The notes: generated by a model not told the origin, from the letters alone. A DNA stretch of 64,000 nt from Rhizobium sp. Root1203 (GCF_001424945.1 NZ_LMCW01000012.1:64642-128641), one strand, 5' to 3'; shown: positions 17,966 to 28,072, counted from the stretch's first letter. Numbers and translations: made by a program.

Positions 17966-19201
17966 ATGAATTTCCGTTTGATTGCGGCTGCGCTTGCCGC
18001 ATCCGTCGTGTTGCCGCTCGGTGCGGCAAATGCGACCGATCTCGAAGTGACCCATTGGTGGACGTCCGGCGGCGAAGCTGCCGCCGTGGCTGAACTGGCC
18101 AAGGCGTTCGACGCCACCGGCAACCACTGGGTCGACGGCGCCATTGCCGGTTCCGGCGGCACCGCGCGTCCCATCATGGTCAGCCGCATCACCGGCGGCG
18201 ATCCGATGGGCGCAACGCAGTTCAACCATGGCCGTCAGGCCGAGGAACTGGTTCAGTCGGGCCTGATGCGCGATCTGACCGACGTCGCGACGCAGGAACA
18301 CTGGAAGGACATTATTCGTCCGGCCAGCCTGCTTGATTCCTGCACGATCGACGGCAAGATCTATTGCGCTCCGGTCAACATTCACTCCTGGCAGTGGCTG
18401 TGGCTTTCGAACGCAGCCTTCAAGACGGCCGGCGTCGCGGTGCCGAAGAACTGGGACGAATTCGTCGCTGCAGCACCGGCGCTCGAAAAGGCCGGCATCG
18501 TGCCGCTCGCCGTTGGCGGTCAGCCGTGGCAGGCTGCCGGCGCGTTCGACGTGCTGATGGTCGCCATCGCCGGCAAGGACGTGTTCCAGAAGGTATTCGG
18601 CGACAAGGATGCTGAAGCTGCTGCAGGTCCTGACATTGCCAGGGTCTTCAAGGCTGCCGACGATGCGCGCAAGATGGCCAAGGGCTCGAACGTTCAGGAT
18701 TGGAACCAGGCAACGAACTTGGTCATCACCGGCAAGGCCGGCGGCCAGATCATGGGCGACTGGGCGCAGGGCGAATTCGCTCTGGCTGGCCAGAAGGCCG
18801 GCACGGATTACACCTGCCTTCCGGGCCTTGGTGTCAACGAAGTGATCTCGACGGGCGGCGACGCTTTCTATTTCCCGCTGCTCAAGGACGCAGAAAAGTC
18901 CAAGGCGCAGGAAGTTCTTGCAAAGACACTTCTCGATCCGAAGACGCAGGTTGCCTTTAACCTCAAGAAGGGCTCGCTGCCCGTTCGTGGTGACGTCGAT
19001 CTTGCTGCGGCCAACGACTGCATGAAGAAGGGTCTCGAAATCCTCAAGGCCGGCAACGTGGTGGCGGGCACCGACCAGCTGTTGTCCGCGGACAGCCAAA
19101 AGCAGAAGGAAGACCTCTTCTCCGAGTTCTTCGCGAATCCTTCCATGACGCCTGAGGCGGCACAGAAGCGCTTCGCCGAGATCATCGCGTCTGCCGATTG
19201 A
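17966..19201 (+). CDS. Sugar ABC transporter, periplasmic binding protein (CUT1 type)
   Basis: A 411-residue extracellular solute-binding protein family 1 member. A Sec signal peptide of about 23 residues ends at an ANA cleavage site. The mature protein begins with TDLEVTHWWTSGGEAAAV, typical of sugar-binding proteins of this class. GGGAGGAAAACTC precedes the ATG. It delivers substrate to the two permeases encoded next. A strong hairpin after the stop may protect or segment the mRNA. Confidence 0.93.
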   Translation: MNFRLIAAALAASVVLPLGAANATDLEVTHWWTSGGEAAAVAELAKAFDATGNHWVDGAIAGSGGTARPIMVSRITGGDPMGATQFNHGRQAEELVQSGLMRDLTDVATQEHWKDIIRPASLLDSCTIDGKIYCAPVNIHSWQWLWLSNAAFKTAGVAVPKNWDEFVAAAPALEKAGIVPLAVGGQPWQAAGAFDVLMVAIAGKDVFQKVFGDKDAEAAAGPDIARVFKAADDARKMAKGSNVQDWNQATNLVITGKAGGQIMGDWAQGEFALAGQKAGTDYTCLPGLGVNEVISTGGDAFYFPLLKDAEKSKAQEVLAKTLLDPKTQVAFNLKKGSLPVRGDVDLAAANDCMKKGLEILKAGNVVAGTDQLLSADSQKQKEDLFSEFFANPSMTPEAAQKRFAEIIASAD

Positions 19202-19223
19202 TCGTCCCGATCCTTGCTGTTGC

Positions 19224-19252
19224 GATCCGGCTCCCGTTGCGGGAGCCGGATC
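19224..19252 (+). terminator. Strong stem-loop after the binding-protein gene
   Basis: A perfect 12-bp stem, GATCCGGCTCCC/GGGAGCCGGATC, with a 5-nt GTTGC loop lies 23 bp after the stop. There is no T run, so it is more likely a 3'-end stabiliser or partial attenuator than a full terminator. This is common after binding-protein genes that need higher expression than their permeases. Confidence 0.6.
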
Positions 19253-19415
19253 TTCCGGAACTCCTGCTTGCGATCCGGCTTGTGACAGCGCTCTTCCGGT
19301 GGCTTCGTCGTGACCTGCACGACCTGCGGCCCGAAGGTGGAAAGACAAGAGCGGCGTCCGATTTCGGTCCGCTGCTCGCGATCACAGAAGCATTTGCGTT
19401 TCAGGAGGAGACACG

Positions 19416-20321
19416 ATGACGGGTCAAGCGAGAGCAGGCCGGCCAAATCAGTTGCTACGCAATCTGAACTCTAAAATTGCATCCATCCCGATGATTCTTA
19501 CTGCCGTCGTTATTTTCCTCGGCGGCACGTTGTGGACGGTATTCTATTCCTTCACCAACTCGAAGCTGCTGCCAAGGCTGAGCTTCGTTGGCTTCGACCA
19601 ATACAAGCGCCTCTGGGCGGCGCCGCGGTGGATCATCTCCATCGAGAATCTTGCCCTTTACGGCATCCTTTCCCTGATCTTCAGCCTGGTGATCGGTTTC
19701 GTTCTGGCTGCCCTGATGGATCAGAAGATTCGTTTCGAGAATGCGTTCCGAACGATTTTCCTATACCCCTTCGCGCTGTCCTTCATCGTCACCGGCCTCG
19801 TCTGGCAGTGGGTGCTCAATCCGGAATTCGGCATTCAGTCCGTGGTGCGGTCGCTCGGCTGGACGAGCTTCACCTTCGATCCGCTCTATACGCCTGAAAT
19901 CGTCATCTACGGTGTGCTGATCGCAGCACTTTGGCAGGGGACGGGCCTTGTGATGTGCCTGATGCTCGCCGGTCTGCGCGGCATCGACGAGGATATCTGG
20001 AAGGCGTCGCGCGTCGACGGTATCCCGATGTGGAAAACCTATCTTTTCATCGTCATTCCAATGATGCGTCCGGTGTTCATCACTACGCTCGTCATCATCG
20101 CCAGCGGCATCGTCAAGGTCTACGACCTCGTTGTGGCGCAGACGAGCGGCGGCCCCGGCATTTCGTCGGAAGTTCCCGCCAAGTACGTCTACGACTACAT
20201 GTTCCAGGCGCAGAATCTCGGTCAGGGCTTTGCTGCCTCGACCATGATGCTTGTGACGGTCGCCATCATCATCGTGCCCTGGGCATATCTGGAATTCGGG
20301 GGAGGGCGTAAGCGTGCCTGA
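19416..20321 (+). CDS. Sugar ABC transporter permease (MalF-like)
   Basis: A 301-residue inner-membrane permease with about six hydrophobic segments, the first at IPMILTAVVIFLGGTLW. The cytoplasmic coupling (EAA) loop reads GLRGIDEDIWKASRVDGIPM, followed by WKTYLFIVIP. AGGAGGAGACACG precedes the ATG. It overlaps the second permease gene by 8 bp. Confidence 0.93.
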   Translation: MTGQARAGRPNQLLRNLNSKIASIPMILTAVVIFLGGTLWTVFYSFTNSKLLPRLSFVGFDQYKRLWAAPRWIISIENLALYGILSLIFSLVIGFVLAALMDQKIRFENAFRTIFLYPFALSFIVTGLVWQWVLNPEFGIQSVVRSLGWTSFTFDPLYTPEIVIYGVLIAALWQGTGLVMCLMLAGLRGIDEDIWKASRVDGIPMWKTYLFIVIPMMRPVFITTLVIIASGIVKVYDLVVAQTSGGPGISSEVPAKYVYDYMFQAQNLGQGFAASTMMLVTVAIIIVPWAYLEFGGGRKRA

Positions 20322-21252
20322 TGCCATTGCTCTCAAGAAGACGGATACCGGCGCCATGACGGAGAAGACATTCTCCGGGCCGAGCGGTCCGAAGCCGAAG
20401 CGGGTGATCTCTCCGCGCAATATCATGCTCTATGGCACGCTTTTTGTCGCTGCCGCCTACTACCTGCTGCCGCTCTACGTGATGATCGTCACGTCGCTGA
20501 AGGGAATGCCAGAGATCCGTCTCGGCAACATCTTCTCGCCGCCTGTCGAGATTACCTTCGAACCGTGGGTCAAGGCTTGGGCGACGGCCTGCACCGGTCT
20601 CAATTGCGACGGCCTGTCACGCGGCTTCTGGAACTCGGTGCGCATCACCGTTCCTTCGGTGATTGTCTCGATCGCGATCGCCTCTGTGAACGGCTATGCG
20701 CTCGCCAACTGGCGCTTCAAGGGATCGGAACTGTTCTTCTCGATCCTCGTGATCGGTGCATTCATTCCCTATCAGGTAATGATTTATCCGATCGTCATCG
20801 TGCTGCGCGAATTGGGAATATACGGGACCCTGACGGGCCTCATCATCGTGCACAGCATCTTCGGCATGCCTATCCTGACGCTGCTCTTCCGCAACTATTT
20901 CGCATCGCTGCCGCAGGAGCTTTTCAAGGCGGCACGTATCGATGGGGCGGGCTTCTGGCAGATTTTCCTGAAGATCATGGTGCCGATGTCGCTGCCGATC
21001 TTCGTGGTCGCCATGATCCTGCAGGTCACCGGTATCTGGAACGACTTCCTCTTCGGCGTCGTGTTCACCCGGCCTGAGTACTATCCGATGACCGTGCAGC
21101 TCAACAACATCGTCAATTCTGTCCAGGGCGTGAAGGAATACAACGTCAACATGGCCGCAACGATCCTCACGGGTCTGGTGCCGCTGGTTGTCTATTTCGT
21201 GTCGGGGCGACTTTTCGTCCGCGGCATCGCCGCCGGCGCAGTGAAAGGCTGA
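20314..21252 (+). CDS. Sugar ABC transporter permease (MalG-like)
   Basis: A 312-residue second permease. It has a soluble N-terminus of about 40 residues, then membrane spans starting at MLYGTLFVAAAYYLLPLYVM. The EAA loop is LPQELFKAARIDGAGFWQIF. A GTG start at 20314, preceded by GGGGAGGGCG, overlaps the MalF-like gene. It pairs with that permease to form the channel. Confidence 0.92.
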   Translation: MPDAIALKKTDTGAMTEKTFSGPSGPKPKRVISPRNIMLYGTLFVAAAYYLLPLYVMIVTSLKGMPEIRLGNIFSPPVEITFEPWVKAWATACTGLNCDGLSRGFWNSVRITVPSVIVSIAIASVNGYALANWRFKGSELFFSILVIGAFIPYQVMIYPIVIVLRELGIYGTLTGLIIVHSIFGMPILTLLFRNYFASLPQELFKAARIDGAGFWQIFLKIMVPMSLPIFVVAMILQVTGIWNDFLFGVVFTRPEYYPMTVQLNNIVNSVQGVKEYNVNMAATILTGLVPLVVYFVSGRLFVRGIAAGAVKG

Positions 21253-21255
21253 TCC

Positions 21256-22341
21256 ATGAATTCGAGCGTTTCCATCAAAGACCTTTCGTTGAACTTCGGC
21301 GCCGTCAACGTTCTCAAGGATCTCAATCTCGAGATCAACGACGGCGAGTTCCTCGTGCTCCTCGGCTCGTCCGGCTGTGGCAAGTCGACCTTGCTCAACT
21401 GCATCGCCGGCCTGCTCGATGCGTCCGACGGCCAGATCTTCATCAAGGGCAAAAACGTCACTTGGGAAGAGCCCAAGGACCGGGGCATCGGCATGGTGTT
21501 CCAGTCCTACGCACTCTATCCGCAGATGACGGTCGAGAAGAACCTGTCCTTCGGCCTGCGGGTCGCAAAGATCCCGCAAGCCGAGATCGACAAGCGCGTG
21601 GCACGCGCCGCCGAGATCCTGCAAATCCAGGCGCTTCTGAAGCGCAAGCCGGCAGAGCTTTCAGGTGGCCAGCGTCAGCGCGTGGCGATCGGCCGGGCGC
21701 TGGTGCGCGATGTCGACGTGTTCCTCTTCGACGAACCGCTGTCCAATCTCGACGCCAAGCTGCGTTCGGAGCTGCGTGTCGAAATCAAGCGCCTGCATCA
21801 GTCGCTGAAAAACACGATGATCTACGTCACGCACGACCAGATCGAGGCGCTGACGCTTGCAGACCGTATTGCGATCATGAAGAGCGGCATTATCCAGCAG
21901 CTCGCCGATCCGACGACGATCTACAACAAGCCGAGGAACCTCTTCGTGGCCGGTTTCATCGGTTCGCCGTCGATGAACTTCCTGCGCGGCGAAATTGCCA
22001 AGCAGGGCGATCAGACCGTATTCACCGCCAATGGCGTGAATTTCGCAGTCGACGCCTACGAGACGACCGAGCGGCTGCAGGCTGGCCGCAAGGTCATTCT
22101 CGGGGTTCGGCCAGAACATGTGAAGGTGAACGAAAACCTCGGCGCGGAAGTGCATGACGCGACCGTCGATATCGAAGAGCCGATGGGCGCCGACAACCTG
22201 TTGTGGTTGAAGCATGCCGGTCACACGATGTCGGTGCGCATCAACGGTTCCCGCCGCTTCAGCCCCGGCTCGCGCGTCAAGCTCGGCTTCGACATGTCGC
22301 TGGCTTCGATCTTCGACGCCGAAACGGAACTCCGTCTTTAG
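21256..22341 (+). CDS. Sugar ABC transporter ATP-binding protein (MalK/UgpC-like)
   Basis: A 361-residue ATPase: Walker A GSSGCGKST, Q-loop FQSYALYPQMTV, signature LSGGQRQRVAIGRAL, Walker B DEPLSNLDAKLR and H-loop YVTHDQIEALTLADR. A C-terminal TOBE/OB regulatory domain, ending with LGFDMSLASIFD, places it in the MalK group. Starts 4 bp after the permease gene. It energises uptake by the two permeases. Confidence 0.94.
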   Translation: MNSSVSIKDLSLNFGAVNVLKDLNLEINDGEFLVLLGSSGCGKSTLLNCIAGLLDASDGQIFIKGKNVTWEEPKDRGIGMVFQSYALYPQMTVEKNLSFGLRVAKIPQAEIDKRVARAAEILQIQALLKRKPAELSGGQRQRVAIGRALVRDVDVFLFDEPLSNLDAKLRSELRVEIKRLHQSLKNTMIYVTHDQIEALTLADRIAIMKSGIIQQLADPTTIYNKPRNLFVAGFIGSPSMNFLRGEIAKQGDQTVFTANGVNFAVDAYETTERLQAGRKVILGVRPEHVKVNENLGAEVHDATVDIEEPMGADNLLWLKHAGHTMSVRINGSRRFSPGSRVKLGFDMSLASIFDAETELRL

Positions 22342-22466
22342 AAAATCGCAATGCGGGCGGAGCCTGAACTCCGCCCGTTCTTCCAATCGGCCATCTGGCC
22401 AAGCCAAATTCGGTCGCAGCCCGGTTGTCCGGGTTCTCCCAAGAGCGGCCTAATCGGGACAATGCT

Positions 22467-24932
22467 ATGACATCCTTGCCCACAAACGGGTTCAACCTCG
22501 ACCTTTCCGGCTCGTGGCAGCTCACCTCCGCCGATGGCGAAATCAGCACGAAGATCACCCTGCCGGGTGATGTGCACTCGGCCCTGCATGCCGCTGAGCT
22601 TATTCCCGATCCATATTTCGGCCGGAACGAAGAGGCGGTGCAGTGGGTGGCGCATCGCGATTGGGCGATCGAACGCAGCTTCACACTGTCGGAACCGGAT
22701 GGCGACTGGTACCTCGATATCGACTATCTCGATACCGTGGCTGCCGTCTTCATCAACGGCTCGCCGGCGCTGCTCGCGGACAACAGCTTCCGACGCTACC
22801 GCCCGGACGTCAGCGGCCATCTGAAGGTCGGCGACAACGTCATCCGCGTCGTCCTGCATTCGAGCATTGCGGCGGGCGCGGACCGGCAGGCCAGGCAACC
22901 CTTCTATATTCCCTATTCGACGGGCAATTCGCCGATCCCCAACGGCAACATGCTGCGCAAACCGCAATGCCATTTCGGCTGGGACTGGAACATTGCGATT
23001 GCGCCGCTAGGCCTCTACGGCACCATCGCGTTGCGCAAGCTCGAAATAGCACGCATCGAACACGTCACGACCCGCCAGGTGCACAATCTCAACGGTTCCG
23101 TGGATCTGCAGGTCAGTGCGACGCTGTTTGCCAACGCCCCCGGTATCGTGCCGGTGCATTTTACGCTCGACGGCGAGCGCGTGCGCCTAGACGTTGGCGT
23201 CGGTGCCGGCGAAACGATCGTGAATTACGTCTTCCAGATCGACAAGCCTCGCCTCTGGTGGCCCGCAGGGAGCGGGGAGCAGGCGCTCTATACGCTGACC
23301 GTGGATCTGCCGTCCGATGTGCTGACGAAGCGGATCGGGCTTCGCACCGTCGAACTCATCACCACGCCGGATGCGGCCGGCAGCCGCTTTGCGCTCAAGG
23401 TGAACGGCCACGAGATCTTCTGCCGTGGCGCCAACTGGATCCCGGCGGACGCGCTGTTTTCGCGATCAAGCCCCGAGAAAACCGAGGATCTATTGCAGTC
23501 TGCCAAGGCTGCGAACATGAACATGATCCGCGTCTGGGGCGGCGGCTTCTACGAGCAGGACTACTTCTACGACCTCTGCGATCGGCTCGGCCTGATGGTG
23601 TGGCAGGACTTCATGTTCGCCTGCAATCTCTATCCTTCGACCGAGGACTTCCTCGACAATGTGACGCTCGAAGTCGATTATCAGGTTCGGCGCCTTTCCT
23701 CGCATCCGTCAATCGCGCTCTGGTGCGGCGACAACGAGCTGGTCGGCGCGCTGACCTGGTTCGATGAATCGAGAAAGGATCGCGACCGCTATCTCGTTTC
23801 CTACGATCGTCTCAACCGGACGATCGAACAGGCGATGAAGAAGGCGTCTCCCGATGCCATCTGGTGGCCGTCGAGCCCGGCTTCCGGCTATCTCGATTTC
23901 GGCGACGCCTGGCACGCCGACGGTTCCGGCGATATGCACTACTGGTCCGTCTGGCACGAGAACAAGTCGTTCGACAACTATCGCTCGGTGCGCCCGCGGT
24001 TCTGCTCTGAATTCGGCTTCCAGTCCTATACGTCGCTGCCCGTCATCAAGACCTATGCGGACGCCAAGGACATGAACGTTGCGTCGCCCGTCATGGAACT
24101 TCATCAGAAGAATGCCGGTGGCAACGAACGCATTGCCGGCACGATGTTCCGCTATTTCCGCTTCCCCAAGGACTTTCCGAACTTCGTCTATCTGAGCCAG
24201 ATTCAGCAAGGGTTGGCGATCAAGACGGCGGTGGAATACTGGCGGTCGCTGAAGCCGCATTGCATGGGCACCATCTACTGGCAGCTGAACGACACCTGGC
24301 CGGTCGCTTCCTGGTCGAGCCTCGATTACGGCGGGCGCTGGAAGGCGATGCACTATCTCGTGAAGCGGTTCTTCCAGCCGGTGGCGGTTGCGGCCATTCC
24401 TTCTGACGACGGCAAAACAATCCAGTTTTCGCTGGTCAACGACACACTCGCAGGGGTGAGCGTCGACCTCTCGATCTCGATCCTCGATATGAAGGGCGAG
24501 CGCAAGCACGTGAGGGACGTGCAGGCGGTCTGCAGCCCGGATGCGGCCGTCACGGCGGCGTCCGTCGATGTCGCCGATCTGCCTGCCGGCACGCTGCTTG
24601 CCTGGCGCTTCACAGCGTCGAACGGCATGGGCGGCGAGGGGCACTACGTGCACGGCACATACAAGGCGCTCGAACTCGAGCCCGCCGGCCTGATGGTCAC
24701 GCACGAGTATGTCGAGGAGGACGGCTCAGTCTGCCTCAATGTCACAGCCAAGGGACTTGCGCTCTTCGTCATGATCGAGACCGAGACAGACGGCAAATAT
24801 TCGGACAACGCCTTCGATCTTGCGGCGGGTGAAACCCGCCGCATTACCTTCACCCCGGCAAAACCGCTCGATGGCGGCGTACTACCGGAATTCCGCTTCT
24901 ACGACTTGCAATCCTGCCAGTCCGTGGATTGA
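22467..24932 (+). CDS. Glycoside hydrolase family 2, beta-mannosidase-like
   Basis: An 821-residue enzyme. It has an N-terminal jelly-roll region (LSGSWQLTSADG, LPGDVHSALHAA), immunoglobulin-like domains and a TIM barrel. The acid/base is E424 in WCGDNE and the nucleophile is E515 in CSEFGFQS; both match beta-mannosidases of GH2. No signal peptide is seen, so imported manno-oligosaccharides or other beta-glycosides would be cut in the cytoplasm. The ATG at 22467 is used because homology starts there; its ribosome-binding site is weak. Beta-mannosidase is the best family guess, not proven. Confidence 0.87.
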   Translation: MTSLPTNGFNLDLSGSWQLTSADGEISTKITLPGDVHSALHAAELIPDPYFGRNEEAVQWVAHRDWAIERSFTLSEPDGDWYLDIDYLDTVAAVFINGSPALLADNSFRRYRPDVSGHLKVGDNVIRVVLHSSIAAGADRQARQPFYIPYSTGNSPIPNGNMLRKPQCHFGWDWNIAIAPLGLYGTIALRKLEIARIEHVTTRQVHNLNGSVDLQVSATLFANAPGIVPVHFTLDGERVRLDVGVGAGETIVNYVFQIDKPRLWWPAGSGEQALYTLTVDLPSDVLTKRIGLRTVELITTPDAAGSRFALKVNGHEIFCRGANWIPADALFSRSSPEKTEDLLQSAKAANMNMIRVWGGGFYEQDYFYDLCDRLGLMVWQDFMFACNLYPSTEDFLDNVTLEVDYQVRRLSSHPSIALWCGDNELVGALTWFDESRKDRDRYLVSYDRLNRTIEQAMKKASPDAIWWPSSPASGYLDFGDAWHADGSGDMHYWSVWHENKSFDNYRSVRPRFCSEFGFQSYTSLPVIKTYADAKDMNVASPVMELHQKNAGGNERIAGTMFRYFRFPKDFPNFVYLSQIQQGLAIKTAVEYWRSLKPHCMGTIYWQLNDTWPVASWSSLDYGGRWKAMHYLVKRFFQPVAVAAIPSDDGKTIQFSLVNDTLAGVSVDLSISILDMKGERKHVRDVQAVCSPDAAVTAASVDVADLPAGTLLAWRFTASNGMGGEGHYVHGTYKALELEPAGLMVTHEYVEEDGSVCLNVTAKGLALFVMIETETDGKYSDNAFDLAAGETRRITFTPAKPLDGGVLPEFRFYDLQSCQSVD

Positions 24933-24975
24933 TCCCGATTGAAATGCAATGGGCACGAGGCCCGAGGAGGATAAT

Positions 24976-25737
24976 ATGACGAAACTCAGTTTTCAGCTTT
25001 ATAGCGCCCGCAATTTCCAGCCCTATTCGGCAATCTTCGAAAAGCTCGGCAAGGCCGGCTATCAGGAAGTCGAAGGCTTCGGCGGCATTTATGCCGATCT
25101 TGACGATGCCGGGCTGAGAAGCCTGCGCGCCGATCTTGACAAGAACGGCCTGGTGATGGCAACCGGCCACTTCAGCCCCGATTTCCTCGACGGCGAAGTC
25201 CAGAAGTCGCTGAACATTGCCAAGGTGCTCGGCATGGATTCGATCTATGCACCGCATCTGGCTGCCAACGAGCGTCCGACCGACGGCGCCGGCTGGCTCG
25301 CATTCGGCAAGCGCCTGCAGGAGATGAGCAAGCCGTACAAGGACGCCGGCTATGAATTCGGCTGGCACAATCACGACTTCGAATTCGTCAAGCTCGCGGA
25401 CGGTTCGCTGCCGATCGAGCGTATCTTCGAAGGTGCGCCCGACATTTCCTGGGAAGCGGATATCGCCTGGGTCATCCGCGGCGGTGCCGATCCCCTTGCC
25501 TGGATCGAGACGCTTGGGAACCGCATCACGTCCGTGCACGTCAAGGACATCGCGCCGGCTGGCGAGAACAAGAACGAGGACGGCTGGGCCGATGTCGGCC
25601 ACGGGACCGTCGCGTGGTCGAAGCTGATCGCCGCGCTGAAGGGAACCAAGGCCAAGCACTACGTCGTAGAGCACGATAATCCAAGCGATATCGACCGCCT
25701 GATCACCCGCTCGATCGCATCCTTCAAGACCTACTGA
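24976..25737 (+). CDS. Sugar phosphate isomerase/epimerase-like TIM-barrel protein
   Basis: A 253-residue xylose-isomerase-like TIM barrel (AP endonuclease 2 superfamily), starting MTKLSFQLYSARNFQPY after a GAGGAGG ribosome-binding site. Metal-ligand regions are GWHNHDFEF, WEADIAW, VHVKDIAP and EHDNPSDI. Such proteins often act with a Gfo/Idh/MocA dehydrogenase in sugar catabolism, and one follows 8 bp downstream. The reaction is unknown. Confidence 0.85.
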   Translation: MTKLSFQLYSARNFQPYSAIFEKLGKAGYQEVEGFGGIYADLDDAGLRSLRADLDKNGLVMATGHFSPDFLDGEVQKSLNIAKVLGMDSIYAPHLAANERPTDGAGWLAFGKRLQEMSKPYKDAGYEFGWHNHDFEFVKLADGSLPIERIFEGAPDISWEADIAWVIRGGADPLAWIETLGNRITSVHVKDIAPAGENKNEDGWADVGHGTVAWSKLIAALKGTKAKHYVVEHDNPSDIDRLITRSIASFKTY

Positions 25738-25745
25738 GGCACACC

Positions 25746-26879
25746 ATGACCAAGGAACTTGGCGTCGGCATCATCGGATGCGGCAACATCTCCACGACTT
25801 ATTTCTCCCTTTCGCCTCTCTTCAAGGGGCTCAAGGTTCTGGCTTGCGCCGACCTCAACGTACAGGCCGCCCAGGCCCGCGCGGAAGAGTACGGCGTCAA
25901 GGCGCAGACCATCGACGAGCTTCTCGCCAATGACGAGATCGACGTCATCGTCAACCTGACGATCCCTGATGCGCATTTCCCGGTTTCGAAGGCAATCCTC
26001 GAAGCCGGCAAGCACGTCTATTCGGAAAAGCCGCTTGTGCTCACGCTGGAGCAGGGCGAGGAGCTGCGGAGCATCGCCAAGGCGAAGAATCTCTCCGTCG
26101 GCTGCGCACCGGATACGTTTCTCGGCGGCGCACACCAGCTCGCCCGCAAGTACGTGGACGAGGGTGGTATTGGCCGCATCACCTCGGGCGCCTGCTACGT
26201 CATGAGCCCGGGCATGGAAATGTGGCATCCTAACCCGGATTTCTTCTTCCTGCCGGGCGGCGGCCCGATCCTCGATCTCGGCCCTTACTACATCGCAAAC
26301 CTGATCAACCTGATCGGGCCGGTGAAGCGCGTCGGCGCCATGACGTCCATGGCGTCGGAAACCCGCACTATCACCAGCCAGCCGCGCAGTGGCGAGACTA
26401 TCCCGGTGAAGACCCCGACGACGATCCAGGCGATCCTGGAATTCGTCAGCGGCGCGACGGTCACGCTCACCGCCAGCTGGGATGTCTGGTCTCACCGCCA
26501 TGCCAACATGGAACTCTACGGCACCGACGGTTCGCTCTATGTGCCGGATCCGAACTTCTTCGGTGGGGTCGTCGAGGCGAGTGGCCGCGACAAGGAGATC
26601 AAGCCGCTTGAGGCCTGGGACCACCCGTTCGGCATCTCCAACCAGGAGAGCCCGCAGGGACCGCGCGCAAACTACCGGACAGCGGGCCTTGCCGACATGG
26701 CGATGGCAATCATCGAAGGACGGGACGCGCGCTGCTCGCTCGATCGCACGCTGCACGGCGTGGACGTGATGACGTCTATCCTGAAGTCGGGGGAAGAGGG
26801 CCGGTTCATCGACCTGACCACGACCTGCACCCAGCCGGCGGCCCTCGGGATCGAGGAAGCGCTTGCGCTGTTGAAGTAA
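25746..26879 (+). CDS. Gfo/Idh/MocA-family oxidoreductase
   Basis: A 377-residue NAD(P)-dependent dehydrogenase. The Rossmann start is VGIIGCGNISTTYF, the family EKP motif is VYSEKPLVLTLEQG, and the C-terminal domain has GPILDLGPYYIANLINLIGP, with the usual catalytic aspartate region. GAGGCACACC precedes the ATG. It probably oxidises or epimerises a sugar from the imported oligosaccharide. A clear terminator follows. Confidence 0.88.
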   Translation: MTKELGVGIIGCGNISTTYFSLSPLFKGLKVLACADLNVQAAQARAEEYGVKAQTIDELLANDEIDVIVNLTIPDAHFPVSKAILEAGKHVYSEKPLVLTLEQGEELRSIAKAKNLSVGCAPDTFLGGAHQLARKYVDEGGIGRITSGACYVMSPGMEMWHPNPDFFFLPGGGPILDLGPYYIANLINLIGPVKRVGAMTSMASETRTITSQPRSGETIPVKTPTTIQAILEFVSGATVTLTASWDVWSHRHANMELYGTDGSLYVPDPNFFGGVVEASGRDKEIKPLEAWDHPFGISNQESPQGPRANYRTAGLADMAMAIIEGRDARCSLDRTLHGVDVMTSILKSGEEGRFIDLTTTCTQPAALGIEEALALLK

Positions 26880-26901
26880 GCAACCAAAGGACTATTGTCC
26901 G

Positions 26902-26928
26902 GCGCGGGCGACGAGCCCGCGCTTTTTT
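26902..26928 (+). terminator. Intrinsic terminator between oxidoreductase and AKR genes
   Basis: GCGCGGGC (26902-26909), loop GACGA, GCCCGCGC (26915-26922), then six T residues. A canonical Rho-independent terminator at the end of the ABC-GH2-oxidoreductase unit. The next gene may rely on read-through or its own promoter. Confidence 0.85.
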
Positions 26929-26946
26929 GCTTAAGGAACAAGAATT

Positions 26947-27978
26947 ATGAGCTGGCAACCGGCTTCCGACCGCTATTCGAAGATGAAGTACAACCGCACG
27001 GGCCGGTCCGGCCTGAAGTTGCCGGCCGTTTCGCTCGGCCTCTGGCATAACTTCGGCGGCGATACCCCGCATGACCGCAAGATCGACATGTGCCGCACCG
27101 CTTTCGATCTCGGTATCACTCATTTCGACCTCGCCAACAATTACGGCCCGCCTCCGGGTTCCGCCGAAACCGCCTTCGGTGAAATCCTGCGCACCGAATT
27201 CGCCGGCCTGCGCGACGAACTGATCATTTCCTCCAAGGCTGGCTACGATATGTGGCCAGGCCCCTACGGCGAATGGGGCGGCCGCAAGTATATGATCGCG
27301 TCCTGCGACCAGAGCCTGAAGCGGCTGGGCCTGGACTATGTCGATATCTTCTATTCGCACCGCTTCGACCCGGATACCCCTCTGGAGGAAACCTGCGGCG
27401 CCCTCGATCACATCGTCCGCTCCGGCCGGGCTCTCTACGTTGGCATTTCGTCCTACAATTCGCAGCGCACCCGCGAGGCTGCTGCCATCCTCAAGGATCT
27501 CGGTACGCCGTGCCTGATCCATCAGCCGAGCTATTCGATGCTCAACCGCTGGGTCGAGGACGACAGGCTCCTCGATACGCTCGACGAGGTCGGTATGGGC
27601 TCCATCGTCTTTTCGCCACTGGCGCAGGGCATGCTGACGACCAAGTACCTCGGAGGCATCCCGCAGGACAGCCGTGCTGCGCAGAACCACTTCCTCAAGA
27701 AGGATTTCATCCGACCCGGCATCATCGACAATATCCGCAAGCTCAATGCAATAGCCGAGAAGCGCGGGCAGACGCTGGCGCAGATGGCGATTGCATGGGT
27801 GCTGCGCGGCGAGCGTGTGACGTCGGCGCTGATCGGCGCCAGCCGTTCGTCGCAGATCGTCGATTGCGTCAAGGCGCTCGACAATCTGGAGTTCACGGCT
27901 GATGAACTGAAGGAAATCGATGTCTATGCCCGCGAGGCGGACGTCAATCTTTGGGCCAAGTCTGCAGAAATCGAATAG
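26947..27978 (+). CDS. Aldo/keto reductase (YghZ/MgrA type)
   Basis: A 343-residue AKR barrel. The tetrad can be placed as D and Y in FDLANNYGPPPGSAE, K in SSKAGYDMWPGPYGEWGG and H in FYSHRFDPDTPLEE. The GPYGEWGGRKY stretch is characteristic of the L-glyceraldehyde-3-phosphate reductase group. AAGGAAC precedes the ATG. It probably reduces sugar aldehydes, or a side product, of the locus. Flanked by terminators on both sides. Confidence 0.9.
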   Translation: MSWQPASDRYSKMKYNRTGRSGLKLPAVSLGLWHNFGGDTPHDRKIDMCRTAFDLGITHFDLANNYGPPPGSAETAFGEILRTEFAGLRDELIISSKAGYDMWPGPYGEWGGRKYMIASCDQSLKRLGLDYVDIFYSHRFDPDTPLEETCGALDHIVRSGRALYVGISSYNSQRTREAAAILKDLGTPCLIHQPSYSMLNRWVEDDRLLDTLDEVGMGSIVFSPLAQGMLTTKYLGGIPQDSRAAQNHFLKKDFIRPGIIDNIRKLNAIAEKRGQTLAQMAIAWVLRGERVTSALIGASRSSQIVDCVKALDNLEFTADELKEIDVYAREADVNLWAKSAEIE

Positions 27979-27987
27979 TTATTGAGT

Positions 27988-28014
27988 GCCCGGAACGACC
28001 TTCCGGGCGTCTTT
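27988..28014 (+). terminator. Intrinsic terminator after the AKR gene
   Basis: GCCCGGAA (27988-27995), loop CGACC, TTCCGGGC (28001-28008), followed by GTCTTTTC. The hairpin starts 9 bp after the stop codon. Confidence 0.82.
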
Positions 28015-28072
28015 TCTCAAAATTCTGATGTACGTGCCGCAAAATATGCGAGCGTGAGGAGGAGACGCCATC